Assembly: GCA_963811595.1 (NCBI GenBank)
Contig: CAWERW010000008.1
Location: forward strand, 124,001-188,000
Length of the DNA stretch: 64,000 nt
Direction of reading: 5' to 3'
Source: DASQFQ01 sp963811595
GTDB taxonomy: Bacteria; Actinomycetota; Thermoleophilia; Solirubrobacterales; Solirubrobacteraceae
Shown: piece after piece, positions 15,897 to 24,163 of the stretch
Numbering within the stretch: position 1 is the stretch's first letter
Layout: every line of letters starts with the position of its first letter
Notes under the pieces: generated by a model
Told to the model about the DNA's origin: nothing
The model's database searches: none
What the model saw: only the letters and a program-made list of their open reading frames with translations
Translations under genes and position numbers: made by a program

Positions 15897-17189
15897 GTGC
15901 GCACCACGCTCGCCGTGCTGGCCGTCGCCGGAGCGCTGCTCGCGCTCCCCGCCGCCGCGAGCGCCGAGCGCCCGAGCGTCGGCATCTCCGACCAGGAGGC
16001 CGGCACCTACGTCGATCCGCTGCTGGGCTGGACCGGCATCTCCCAGACGCGCATCATCGTGCCCTGGGACGTCGCCTTCGTCGCCGACCACAGCCGCTTC
16101 GACCGCGTGCTCTCGACGGCCCACCACACGTACCAGGACATCCTCGTCTCCTTCGAGCACCGTTCGAGCGAGGACTGCGCGGAGGGCCGCTGCTACCTCC
16201 CTGACGCGACCCAGTACCGCTACGCGCTCGCCGCCTTCCACCAGCGCTGGCCGTACGTGAAGACGATCTCGCCGTGGAACGAGGCCAACCACCCGGTCCA
16301 GCCGACCGCGAAGCACCCCGCGATGGCGGCCGAGTACTACCGCATCGCGCGCAGCGTCTGCCCGGAGTGCACCGTGCTCGGCGCCGAGGTCGTCGACCTC
16401 TCCAACCTCGACGACTGGCTGGGGCGCTACAAGGCCGCGGCGCCGGTCGACCCGCGCCTCTGGGGGCTGCACAACTACGGCGACGTCACACGCCGCCGCT
16501 CGACGATGACCCGCCGCATGCTCGACCTCGTGCGCGGCGACGTCTGGCTCACGGAGACCGGCGGGCTCGTGCGCTTCCAGCTGCGCGACGGCACCGTGAC
16601 GTGGCCGTATGACGAGCAGCGCGCGGCGCGCTCGATGCAGTACATGTTCGACCTCGCCGACCGCCACGCCGACCGCATCAAGCGCGCGTACGTCTACAAC
16701 TGGCGCGCGGTCTCGCACCTGCGCTGGGACTCCGGCCTGCTGAGCGCCGCGGGCGAGCCGCGGCCGAGCTTCTTCGTGCTGGCCGAGCGGCTGCGCCCGG
16801 GCGTGAAGGTGCCCGCGCACCTGCTCCGGCGCCTCCCGCGGGCGCGCGTCGTCAAGCGCCCGCGCTACCGCCGCCGCGACGGCCGCGTGCTCGCGACCGT
16901 GCGCTGCCCGAAGGCGCGCCGGGTGCGCTGCGTCGTCGCGATGGCGGTGCGCACCCACCGCAAGCCGAAGCGCCGCGGCGGCAAGGCACGCTCGGGCCGG
17001 CTGCTGGGCGAGAAGACCGTCCGCATCCGGGCGGGCCACAAGCGCGTCCTGAAGGTCCGCGTCCCGCGCAAGCGCCGCCGCATGATCCGCCGGGGCAAGA
17101 CGCGCAAGCTGCGCGCGCAGCTGTGGCTCGGGGCCCCGAAGCCGCGGCAGTACACCGTCCGGTGCAAGCAGCGCGCGCGGCGGCGCTGA
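15897..17189 (+). CDS. Secreted glycoside-hydrolase-like protein with Arg-rich C-terminal domain
   Basis: A 430-residue protein from GTG 15897, behind GGGGAGG. The signal peptide ends near AASAE. Residues 25-300 look like a TIM-barrel glycosidase of clan GH-A: SPWNEANHP (Glu129, the Asn-Glu acid/base position) and WLTETGG (Glu220, the nucleophile position on a later strand). Residues about 330-430 are a basic C-terminal domain with Cys pairs (VRCPKARRVRCVV), like the Arg-rich paralogues nearby. The exact GH family and substrate are not clear. It overlaps the GT39-like gene by 28 bases. Confidence 0.65.
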   Translation: MRTTLAVLAVAGALLALPAAASAERPSVGISDQEAGTYVDPLLGWTGISQTRIIVPWDVAFVADHSRFDRVLSTAHHTYQDILVSFEHRSSEDCAEGRCYLPDATQYRYALAAFHQRWPYVKTISPWNEANHPVQPTAKHPAMAAEYYRIARSVCPECTVLGAEVVDLSNLDDWLGRYKAAAPVDPRLWGLHNYGDVTRRRSTMTRRMLDLVRGDVWLTETGGLVRFQLRDGTVTWPYDEQRAARSMQYMFDLADRHADRIKRAYVYNWRAVSHLRWDSGLLSAAGEPRPSFFVLAERLRPGVKVPAHLLRRLPRARVVKRPRYRRRDGRVLATVRCPKARRVRCVVAMAVRTHRKPKRRGGKARSGRLLGEKTVRIRAGHKRVLKVRVPRKRRRMIRRGKTRKLRAQLWLGAPKPRQYTVRCKQRARRR

Positions 17190-18574
17190 CCGTCCTCGTC
17201 GCCGTCGGGCTGCGGCTGGTCTACGGACCGGGCCACCTCGGCTACGACGCGGCGTGGGCGCTCGAATGGGGGCGCGAGGCGCTGGCCGGCGCCACGCCCG
17301 CGTTCGAGGGCGCCGGCGCGCCGACGCCCCACCCGCTGGCCAACGCGGTCTCGCTCGCGCTCGCGCCGCTGGGCGACAGCGCGTTCGCGGTCGTGATGGC
17401 ACTCTCGTGGCTCTCGCTGGCCGCGCTCGCCGTGCTCGGCTTCCTGCTCGGCCGGCGGCTGTACGGCGTCTGGGTCGGCGCCGCGGTCGCGGTCATCCTG
17501 CTCACACGCCACCTGCTCGTCCGCGAGACGCACCAGGCAGTGCTCGACCTGCCGTTCCTCGCGCTCGTCGTCGGCGCGCTGCTCGCCGAGGTCGAGCGCC
17601 CGCGCGAGCGCACGCTCGTGCCCGTGCTGCTGTGCCTCGCGGGCCTGCTGCGGCCGGAGGGGTGGCTGCTGGGCCTCGCGTGGCTGCTGTACGCGGCGCC
17701 CGGGCACCCGCGCGCGCAGGTCTTGCGCTGGGGCGCGCTCGTGGTCGCCGCCCCGCTGGTGTGGGCGCTGTGGGACCTCGTCGTGACCGGCGACCCGCTG
17801 TGGTCGCTGCACGGCACGCAGGAGCTCGCCGAGGAGCTCAAGCGCCCGCGCGCGTTCGACACCGCGCTGTCAGCCGTGCCCTCCTACCTGCGCGACGCGC
17901 TCGGCGACCCGATCGTCTGGCTCGGCCTCGCCGGCGCCGCCGGCGGGCTGCTCTCGTTCTACGAGCGCTCGCTGCTGCCCGCGGCGCTCGCGGCCGCCGG
18001 CATGCTCGGCTTCCTCGCGCTCGGGCTCGCCGACCTCCCGCTGCTGATCCGCTACCTGCTCGTCCCGGCCGTGATGCTGTGCCTGTTCTGCGGCCTGCTC
18101 GCGTTCGGCTGGACCGCGCTCCCGCGCGGCGACCCGGCGTGGCGGGCGTGGGTGGCCGGCGGCGTCGTCTGCCTGCTCGTGGTCGCCGCGTTCGTCCCGC
18201 GGCAGGCGCGGGCGCTGAGCGGCGCGCGCGAGCAGGCGGTGATCACCGCCGCGATCCAGGACGACCTGCGCCGCCTGACCCGCGACCGGGCCTTCCGTGC
18301 CGCCGCGGCGCGCTGCGACACGATCGTGACCCCCGACGCGCGGCCACGGCCGCTGCTGGCCTACTGGCTGGACCGCTCACCGGGCGACATCGAGATCGTC
18401 CCGCGCTGGGAGGGCCGCGAGGCTGCCGGGCTGGTGCTCGTCTACGCCGAGACGGAGCTGGCGCAGCGCTTCAGCCTCACCGCCCCCATCCCGCCGGCCG
18501 GCAGCGGAGCGCTGCCGGCCGGAGGGCGCCACGTGGCGCGCAACGCCTCGTGGCTGGTCGTCGAGCGCTGTTAG
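17162..18574 (+). CDS. Polytopic membrane protein resembling GT39/ArnT-type glycosyltransferases
   Basis: About 470 residues from GTG 17162 (VQAARAAALTVLVAVG) with roughly ten hydrophobic helices. The first external loop has GPGHLGYDAAWALEWG, then PHPLANAV, which resembles the acidic catalytic loop of lipid-linked-sugar glycosyltransferases in the PMT/GT39 superfamily. LLRPEGWLLGLAW in a later helix is common in that group. The ordering with a secreted GH-like protein suggests surface glycan metabolism. The start could be further upstream at 17123, but that would lengthen the overlap with the GH-like gene. The stop overlaps the convergent gene as TTAG. Confidence 0.6.
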   Translation: MQAARAAALTVLVAVGLRLVYGPGHLGYDAAWALEWGREALAGATPAFEGAGAPTPHPLANAVSLALAPLGDSAFAVVMALSWLSLAALAVLGFLLGRRLYGVWVGAAVAVILLTRHLLVRETHQAVLDLPFLALVVGALLAEVERPRERTLVPVLLCLAGLLRPEGWLLGLAWLLYAAPGHPRAQVLRWGALVVAAPLVWALWDLVVTGDPLWSLHGTQELAEELKRPRAFDTALSAVPSYLRDALGDPIVWLGLAGAAGGLLSFYERSLLPAALAAAGMLGFLALGLADLPLLIRYLLVPAVMLCLFCGLLAFGWTALPRGDPAWRAWVAGGVVCLLVVAAFVPRQARALSGAREQAVITAAIQDDLRRLTRDRAFRAAAARCDTIVTPDARPRPLLAYWLDRSPGDIEIVPRWEGREAAGLVLVYAETELAQRFSLTAPIPPAGSGALPAGGRHVARNASWLVVERC

Positions 18575-19158
18575 CGCTTGAACGACAGGGTCGTGCTGGA
18601 GCGGCGGACGTTGTTCTGCGCGTCCGTCGCCACCGTGGCGATGATGAGCTGGAGCTTGCGCACGCGGGCGCGGCGCATGCGGCGGATGCCGCGCTTGGCC
18701 TTGTTGTTGAGCCGCACGGTGATGTTCTGCGCGACGTTGGCCTTCAGCAGCGTGGTCCGCCTGCCGACCAGCACGCGGCGCCGTGCCCTGCGGTTGATGC
18801 GGAGCTTCCGTGCCTGCTTGCGGCTCGCGAACACCTGTGTCACGTGGCGGCAGTCCTCGTTGCACTGCACGTTGAACCGCAGGCCGCGGCGCAGGATCGA
18901 GCGCGCGGTCTGCCCGCGGGCCGCCCGCGAGTTGACCGCCGGCGCGGTCTTGTCGACCGGCGGCGGCGTCACCGCGACCGGCGTCGCCGTCGCCGCCTGC
19001 GTGGGCGTCGGGGTCGGCCGCTCGCCGTAGCCGCCGCCGTCATAGCCGCCGCGACCTCCGTCCGGGCCCGGCGCCGCAACCGCGCCCCCGGCGAGGACGA
19101 CGATCAGACCGACGCCGAACACCCTCACCGCGCGCCGCGAATCTCTTCGACCTTCCAT
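18571..19158 (-). CDS. Secreted Arg-rich protein (paralogue of 11521-12108)
   Basis: A 195-residue protein with signal peptide, Gly/Tyr/Asp segment (GGRGGYDGGGYGE), Thr/Pro linker, and a basic C-terminal domain with Cys99 and Cys103 and KAKRGIRRMRRAR at 153-165. Length, domain boundaries and the position of the Arg motif match its paralogue exactly. Divergence elsewhere (for example FNVQCNEDC versus LRLTCSHAC) argues for an old duplication. The ATG at 19158 follows GGGGGAGG. The function is unknown. Confidence 0.65.
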   Translation of the reverse strand: MEGRRDSRRAVRVFGVGLIVVLAGGAVAAPGPDGGRGGYDGGGYGERPTPTPTQAATATPVAVTPPPVDKTAPAVNSRAARGQTARSILRRGLRFNVQCNEDCRHVTQVFASRKQARKLRINRRARRRVLVGRRTTLLKANVAQNITVRLNNKAKRGIRRMRRARVRKLQLIIATVATDAQNNVRRSSTTLSFKR

Positions 19159-19231
19159 AGTCCTCCCCCGATTGCGGACCTACCGCGACCAGTCCTACCA
19201 GCGATTGGGAGATTGATGGGGAAACTTCTGG

Positions 19232-20584
19232 TCAGGCAATTGACGGCGCCTCCGGCAGCCCCGCCAGCGCGGCCGCCAGCTCTTCCTCGGAGAACTCCGG
19301 ATCCTCCAGTTGTCCGCTCAGGTACGCGTCGTAGGCAGCGAGGTCGAAGTTGCCGTGGCCGCAGAGGCCGAACAGGATCGTCCGTTCCTCCCCCGCCTCG
19401 CGCGCCGCGTCTGCCTCCTCGATCACCGCGCGGATGGCATGCGCTGGCTCGGGCGCCGGGATGATGCCCTCGGAGCGGGCGAAGCGCACGGCGGCCTCGA
19501 ACGTCTCGTTCTGCTTGTAGGCACGCGCCTCGATCCGGCCGGCCTTCACGAGCCCGCACACCATCGGCGCGTCGCCGTGGTAGCGCAGCCCGCCGGCGTG
19601 GACCGGCGGCGGCACGAAGCCGTGGCCGAGCGTGTACATCGGCATCAGCGGCGTCATCCCGACCGTGTCGCCGTAGTCGTAGCCGTAGACGCCGCGGGTC
19701 AGCGTCGGGCACGCCGCGGGCTCGGCCGCGACGATCCGCGCCTCGCTGCCGGCGCGCAGGAACGGGAAGACGAGCCCGCCGAAGTTCGAGCCGCCGCCGA
19801 CGCAGCCGATCACGACGTCCGGCACCGCCTCGGCCAGCTCGAGCTGGGCGATCGCCTCCTGCCCGATCACGGTCTGGTGCAGCAGCACGTGGTTGAGCAC
19901 CGAGCCCAGCGAGTAGTTGCACTCCGGATCCTGGGCGGCGACCTCGACCGCCTCGGAGATCGCGATCCCCAGCGAGCCCGTCGGGTGGTCGGCCTGCGAG
20001 CGGCCGGCCTCCGTGAGATCGCTCGGCGAGCGGTGGACCGTCGCGCCCCACGTCTGCATCATCGAGCGCCGGTAGGGCTTCTGGTCGTAGCTCGACCCGA
20101 CCATCCACACCTCGCACTCGAGCCCGAACCGCGTGCAGGCGAACGCGAGCGCCGAGCCCCACTGGCCCGCGCCGGTCTCGGTCGCGAGCTTCTTGATCCC
20201 GGCCTGGGCGTTCTCGTAGGCCTGCGGGACCGCCGTGTTCACCTTGTGGGAGCCGGCCGGCGAGCCGCCCTCGTACTTGTAGAAGATGCGCGCGGGGGTG
20301 TCGAGCGCCTGCTCGAGCCGCCGGGCGCGGTACAGCGGCGTCGGGCGCCACAGGCGGTAGGCGTCGCGGACGGCGTCGGGGATCGGGATCTCCGGCTCCA
20401 TCGAGACCTCCTGGCCGATCAGGCCCATCGGGAAGATCGGCGTCAGGTCGTCGGGCCCGGCGGGCTCGCCCGTGCGTGGGCTCAGCGGCGGCAGCGGCGG
20501 GCCGGGGAGGTCCGGGAGGAGGTTGACCCAGTGGGTCGGGATGGCGTCCTCGCCCAGCAGGTACTTCGTCGTCGGCGGCGTCAT
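19232..20584 (-). CDS. trpB: Tryptophan synthase beta chain, TrpB2 type
   Basis: A 450-residue PLP enzyme that joins indole and serine to make tryptophan. The long N-terminal extension and length are those of the TrpB2 subfamily rather than TrpB1 (about 400). PLP Lys114 lies in GSHKVNTAVPQA, the phosphate-binding loop is CVGGGSNFGG, and ETGAGQWGSALAFA is conserved. No trpA or other trp gene is near, as is common for TrpB2, which may salvage indole. A TAGAGT hexamer (20592-20597) ends 7 bases before the ATG, suggesting its own leaderless promoter between it and dnaE. Confidence 0.9.
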   Translation of the reverse strand: MTPPTTKYLLGEDAIPTHWVNLLPDLPGPPLPPLSPRTGEPAGPDDLTPIFPMGLIGQEVSMEPEIPIPDAVRDAYRLWRPTPLYRARRLEQALDTPARIFYKYEGGSPAGSHKVNTAVPQAYENAQAGIKKLATETGAGQWGSALAFACTRFGLECEVWMVGSSYDQKPYRRSMMQTWGATVHRSPSDLTEAGRSQADHPTGSLGIAISEAVEVAAQDPECNYSLGSVLNHVLLHQTVIGQEAIAQLELAEAVPDVVIGCVGGGSNFGGLVFPFLRAGSEARIVAAEPAACPTLTRGVYGYDYGDTVGMTPLMPMYTLGHGFVPPPVHAGGLRYHGDAPMVCGLVKAGRIEARAYKQNETFEAAVRFARSEGIIPAPEPAHAIRAVIEEADAAREAGEERTILFGLCGHGNFDLAAYDAYLSGQLEDPEFSEEELAAALAGLPEAPSIA

Positions 20585-20607
20585 GCCGCCGACTCTAGAG
20601 CCATCTG

Positions 20608-23600
20608 TCAGGCGGGAACCGGGACGGGAGTGCTGAGCAGGCGGCGCAGCTCGGGCGCGGCGTGGCGCGCCTCGACGCGGTAGCCCTGCCCGAAGCGCAC
20701 GACGCGCTCGCCGACCTTGAGCTCGACCGGCGTCTCGCCCGGGAAGTCCTCGATGATCCGCTTGAGCTCCTCGATCACCGACGCGGGCAGGTGGCCGTCG
20801 AGCATCAGGCACAGCGGCTTGGGCGGCTCGGCGGCCTTGACGGCCTGCTCGCGGGCGCGCTCGATCTCGGCGTCGGAGGGGTCGAAGCGCTCGACCTCCT
20901 GGACGATGACGCAGACCTTGCCGCCCTCCTTGTGGTCGACGCGGCCCTTGACGAGCACGATCTCGTCGAGCTGCAGCGCCGCCTCGGCGGCCTCGATCGT
21001 CTTCTCGAACACCATCACCTCGACCGCGCCCTCGAGGTCGTCGACGGTGGCGAACATCAGCTGGGCGCCGGCGCGCGTGCGGATCTTCTTGGCGGCGGTG
21101 ATCATGCCGCCGATCCGGATCCACTCGCCGTCCTTGCGCTCCTGCACCTCCGCGCACGCGCAGTCGGCCTTGGCGTGCAGCGCCTCGCGCACGCGCTTGA
21201 GCGGGTGGTCGGAGATGAACAGGCCGATCGACTCCTTCTCGACCGCCAGCAGCTCGGTCCGATCGAACTCGTGGATCGGGATCGGCGGATGCGCCGGGGC
21301 GGCGAACGGCGAGGCGCCGCCGGTCGGTGCGAGGTCGAAGATCGAGCCCTGGCCGATCTGGGCGTCGAGCTGCGCCTTGGCGCCGGCGCCCTGCGCGTCC
21401 TCGAGCACGTCGAGCATCCCGCGGCGCGTGGCCCCGGTGGAGCCGAAGGCGCCGCACTTGATCAGCGCCTCGATCGCCTTCTTGTTGACCGCGCGGCAGT
21501 CCACGCGCTCGCAGAAGTCCCACAGGCTCGTGAACGGGCCACCTTCATCGCGGGCGCGCTTCATCGCCTCGACGGCGGCGAAGCCGACGCCCTTCACGGC
21601 GTCGAGCCCGAAGCGGATGTTGCCCTCCACGACCATGAACTCGTGGTCCGAGAGGTTCACGTCGGGCGGCAGGATCTCGATCCCCATCTCCTCGCAGCGC
21701 GCGACGAAGAACGGGACCTTGTCCTTGGTCGACATGACGCTCGAGATCAGGGCCGCCATGTACTCGGCGGGGAAGTTGGCCTTCAGCCACGCCGTGCGGT
21801 ACGCGATCAGCGCGTAGCAGGCGGCGTGCGAGCGGTTGAAGGAGTAGTCGGCGGACTTCTCGTTCGTCGCCCACAGGCTCTCGATCACGCTCTCGCTCGT
21901 GCCGGACGCGCGGCAGCCCTGGACGAACTCCGGCTTGAGCTGCGCCATCGCCTCGCGGTTCTTCTTGCCGATCGCCTTGCGCAGGTCGTCCGCGCGCGGG
22001 CCGGAGAAGCCGGCGAGCGCCTTGGCGATCTGCATCGACTGCTCCTGGTAGAGGATCACGCCCTTCGTCGCCTCGACGATCGGGCGCAGGCGGTCGTCCA
22101 GGTAGGTGATCGAGTCGGGGTTGCGCTTGCCGCGCGCGTAGGTCGGGATCTGGTCCATGGCGCCCGGGCGGTAGAGCGCGACGAGCGCGACGAGGTCCTC
22201 GAACTCGGTCGGCTGGACCTTCTTGAGCGCCTCGCGCATGCCCTCGGACTCGAACTGGAACACGCCCACCGCGTCGCCGCGGGCCATCATCTCGTAGGTC
22301 TTCTCGTCGTCGAGCGGCAGCGTCGTCATGTCGATGCGGCTGTCGCTGGAGCGCTCGATGATCGTCAGCGCGTCCTCGATCACGTCGAGGTTGCGCAGGC
22401 CGAGGAAGTCCATCTTCAGCAGCCCGATCTCCTCGATCGGCTTCATCGAGTACTGGGTGACGGTGCGGTAGATCTTCGCGCCGTCCTCCCCCACGCCGGC
22501 GTCGGCGAGCTGGAGCGGGACGATGTCGGTCAGCGGGCGGTCGGAGATCACGACGGCGGCGGCGTGGATCGAGGCGTTGCGGACGATCCCCTCGAGGCCG
22601 CGGGCGACGTCGACGATCTGCTTGGCGGTCGGGTCCCTGGCGACCTCGGCGGCGAGCTCGGCGCCCGGCTGCAGGCAGTCCTCGAACGACGGCGGGCGGC
22701 CCTGCTGGGGATCCGGGATCAGCTTGGCCAGGCGGTCGCCGACGCCGTAGTCGTGGCCGAGCACGCGCGCGGCGTCGCGCGTCGCGGCGCGCGGGAACAT
22801 GCGGCCGAAGGTGATGATCTGGGCCACGCGGTCGGCGCCGTACTTCTCGGTCACGTAGCGGATCACGCGGTCGCGGCCGCGGACGGAGAAGTCGATGTCG
22901 ATGTCCGGCATCGACACGCGCTCGGCGTTGAGGAAGCGCTCGAACAGCAGGTCGTAGCGGAGCGGGTCGACGTCGGTGATGTCGAGGCAGTAGGAGACGA
23001 TGCTGCCCGCCGCGGAGCCGCGCCCGGGGCCGACCGCGATCCCGTTCGCCTTGGCGTAGGCGACGAAGTCCCACACGATCAGGAAGTAGGCGTTGAAGCC
23101 CATGTTGCCGATGACGGCGAGCTCCATGTCGGCGCGCTCGCGCGCCTGCGCCGGGATCGGGTCGCCGTAGCGCTTGCGCAGGCCCTGGTCGACGAGCGTG
23201 CGGAGGTAGGCCTCCTCGGACTCGCCGTTCGGCGTGTCGAAGCGCGGGATCAGCTGCTGCTTGAGCGCGATCGTCGTGTCGCAGCGCTCGGCGATCTCGA
23301 GCGTGGCGGCGAGCGCCTCCGGCATGTCGGCGAACGACTCCGCCAGCTCCTCCGAGCTCTTCAGGTAGAACTCGTTCGAGTCGAAGGACATCTTCGGCTG
23401 GGCGAGCGTCGACTTCGTCTGCACGCACAGCAGCGCCGCGTGGTGGTGGTAGTCCTCCTTGCGGAGGTAGTGCACGTCGGCGGTGGCGACGAGCGGGCGG
23501 CCCATCTCCTGGGCGAACTTCGCGATCGCCTCGTTGACCTGCTCCTGCTCGGCGACGCCGTTGCGCTGGACCTCGAAGTAGACGTCCTCCGGCCCGAAGA

Positions 23601-24093
23601 TCTGGACGAGGTCGTCGAGATGGGCGCGGGCCTGCGGGAGGCGGCCCTCCACGATGCGCCGCGAGCTGCGGGAGGCCAGACAGCCGGTGAGCGCGATGAC
23701 GCCCTCGGCGTGGCGCTCGAGCAGGTGGAGGTCGACGCCCGGCTTGCCGCGGTACAGGCCCTCGAGGAAGCCGGCGCTCGAGAGCTTGGTGAGGTTCTTG
23801 AAGCCCTCGTCCGACTGCGCGAGCAGCGTCAGGTGGTTGCGCTCGATCTTGCCCTCGCGGACCGTGCGGTCGTCGACGAAGTACGCCTCGAGGCCGAGGA
23901 TCGGCTTGACGCCGTGCTTCTTGCAGGCCTTGTAGAGCTCGACCGAGCCGTTCATGACCCCGTGGTCGGTGAGGCCGAGCGCGGGCTGGCCGAACGCGGC
24001 CGCGCGGGCGGCGAGGCCGTCGATCGACGCGGCACCGTCGAGCAACGAGTACTCGGAGTGGACGTGCAGGTGCGCGGCGGCCGGGGTGCTCAC
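20608..24093 (-). CDS. dnaE: DNA polymerase III alpha subunit (DnaE1)
   Basis: A 1161-residue replicative polymerase. The N-terminal PHP domain starts HLHVHSEYSLLDGAASI. The catalytic palm has the acidic motif SMPDIDIDF, followed by later DnaE motifs such as GVFQFESEGM and SYSFNRSHA-type (DYSFNRSHAACYA). A helix-hairpin-helix region and a C-terminal OB fold (GMITAAKKIRTRAG, then VEVMVF) follow. Full family length. The GTG start at 24093 has TAGGGT (24103-24108) 9 bases upstream and no good ribosome-binding site, so it may be expressed from a short-leader promoter. Confidence 0.96.
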   Translation of the reverse strand: MSTPAAAHLHVHSEYSLLDGAASIDGLAARAAAFGQPALGLTDHGVMNGSVELYKACKKHGVKPILGLEAYFVDDRTVREGKIERNHLTLLAQSDEGFKNLTKLSSAGFLEGLYRGKPGVDLHLLERHAEGVIALTGCLASRSSRRIVEGRLPQARAHLDDLVQIFGPEDVYFEVQRNGVAEQEQVNEAIAKFAQEMGRPLVATADVHYLRKEDYHHHAALLCVQTKSTLAQPKMSFDSNEFYLKSSEELAESFADMPEALAATLEIAERCDTTIALKQQLIPRFDTPNGESEEAYLRTLVDQGLRKRYGDPIPAQARERADMELAVIGNMGFNAYFLIVWDFVAYAKANGIAVGPGRGSAAGSIVSYCLDITDVDPLRYDLLFERFLNAERVSMPDIDIDFSVRGRDRVIRYVTEKYGADRVAQIITFGRMFPRAATRDAARVLGHDYGVGDRLAKLIPDPQQGRPPSFEDCLQPGAELAAEVARDPTAKQIVDVARGLEGIVRNASIHAAAVVISDRPLTDIVPLQLADAGVGEDGAKIYRTVTQYSMKPIEEIGLLKMDFLGLRNLDVIEDALTIIERSSDSRIDMTTLPLDDEKTYEMMARGDAVGVFQFESEGMREALKKVQPTEFEDLVALVALYRPGAMDQIPTYARGKRNPDSITYLDDRLRPIVEATKGVILYQEQSMQIAKALAGFSGPRADDLRKAIGKKNREAMAQLKPEFVQGCRASGTSESVIESLWATNEKSADYSFNRSHAACYALIAYRTAWLKANFPAEYMAALISSVMSTKDKVPFFVARCEEMGIEILPPDVNLSDHEFMVVEGNIRFGLDAVKGVGFAAVEAMKRARDEGGPFTSLWDFCERVDCRAVNKKAIEALIKCGAFGSTGATRRGMLDVLEDAQGAGAKAQLDAQIGQGSIFDLAPTGGASPFAAPAHPPIPIHEFDRTELLAVEKESIGLFISDHPLKRVREALHAKADCACAEVQERKDGEWIRIGGMITAAKKIRTRAGAQLMFATVDDLEGAVEVMVFEKTIEAAEAALQLDEIVLVKGRVDHKEGGKVCVIVQEVERFDPSDAEIERAREQAVKAAEPPKPLCLMLDGHLPASVIEELKRIIEDFPGETPVELKVGERVVRFGQGYRVEARHAAPELRRLLSTPVPVPA

Positions 24094-24163
24094 GGACGCT
24101 TCACCCTAGGGACCGTTTCGGACGGTGAGACCGGCCTCGCCGCACGCTGCGGGAAACCGCTTT

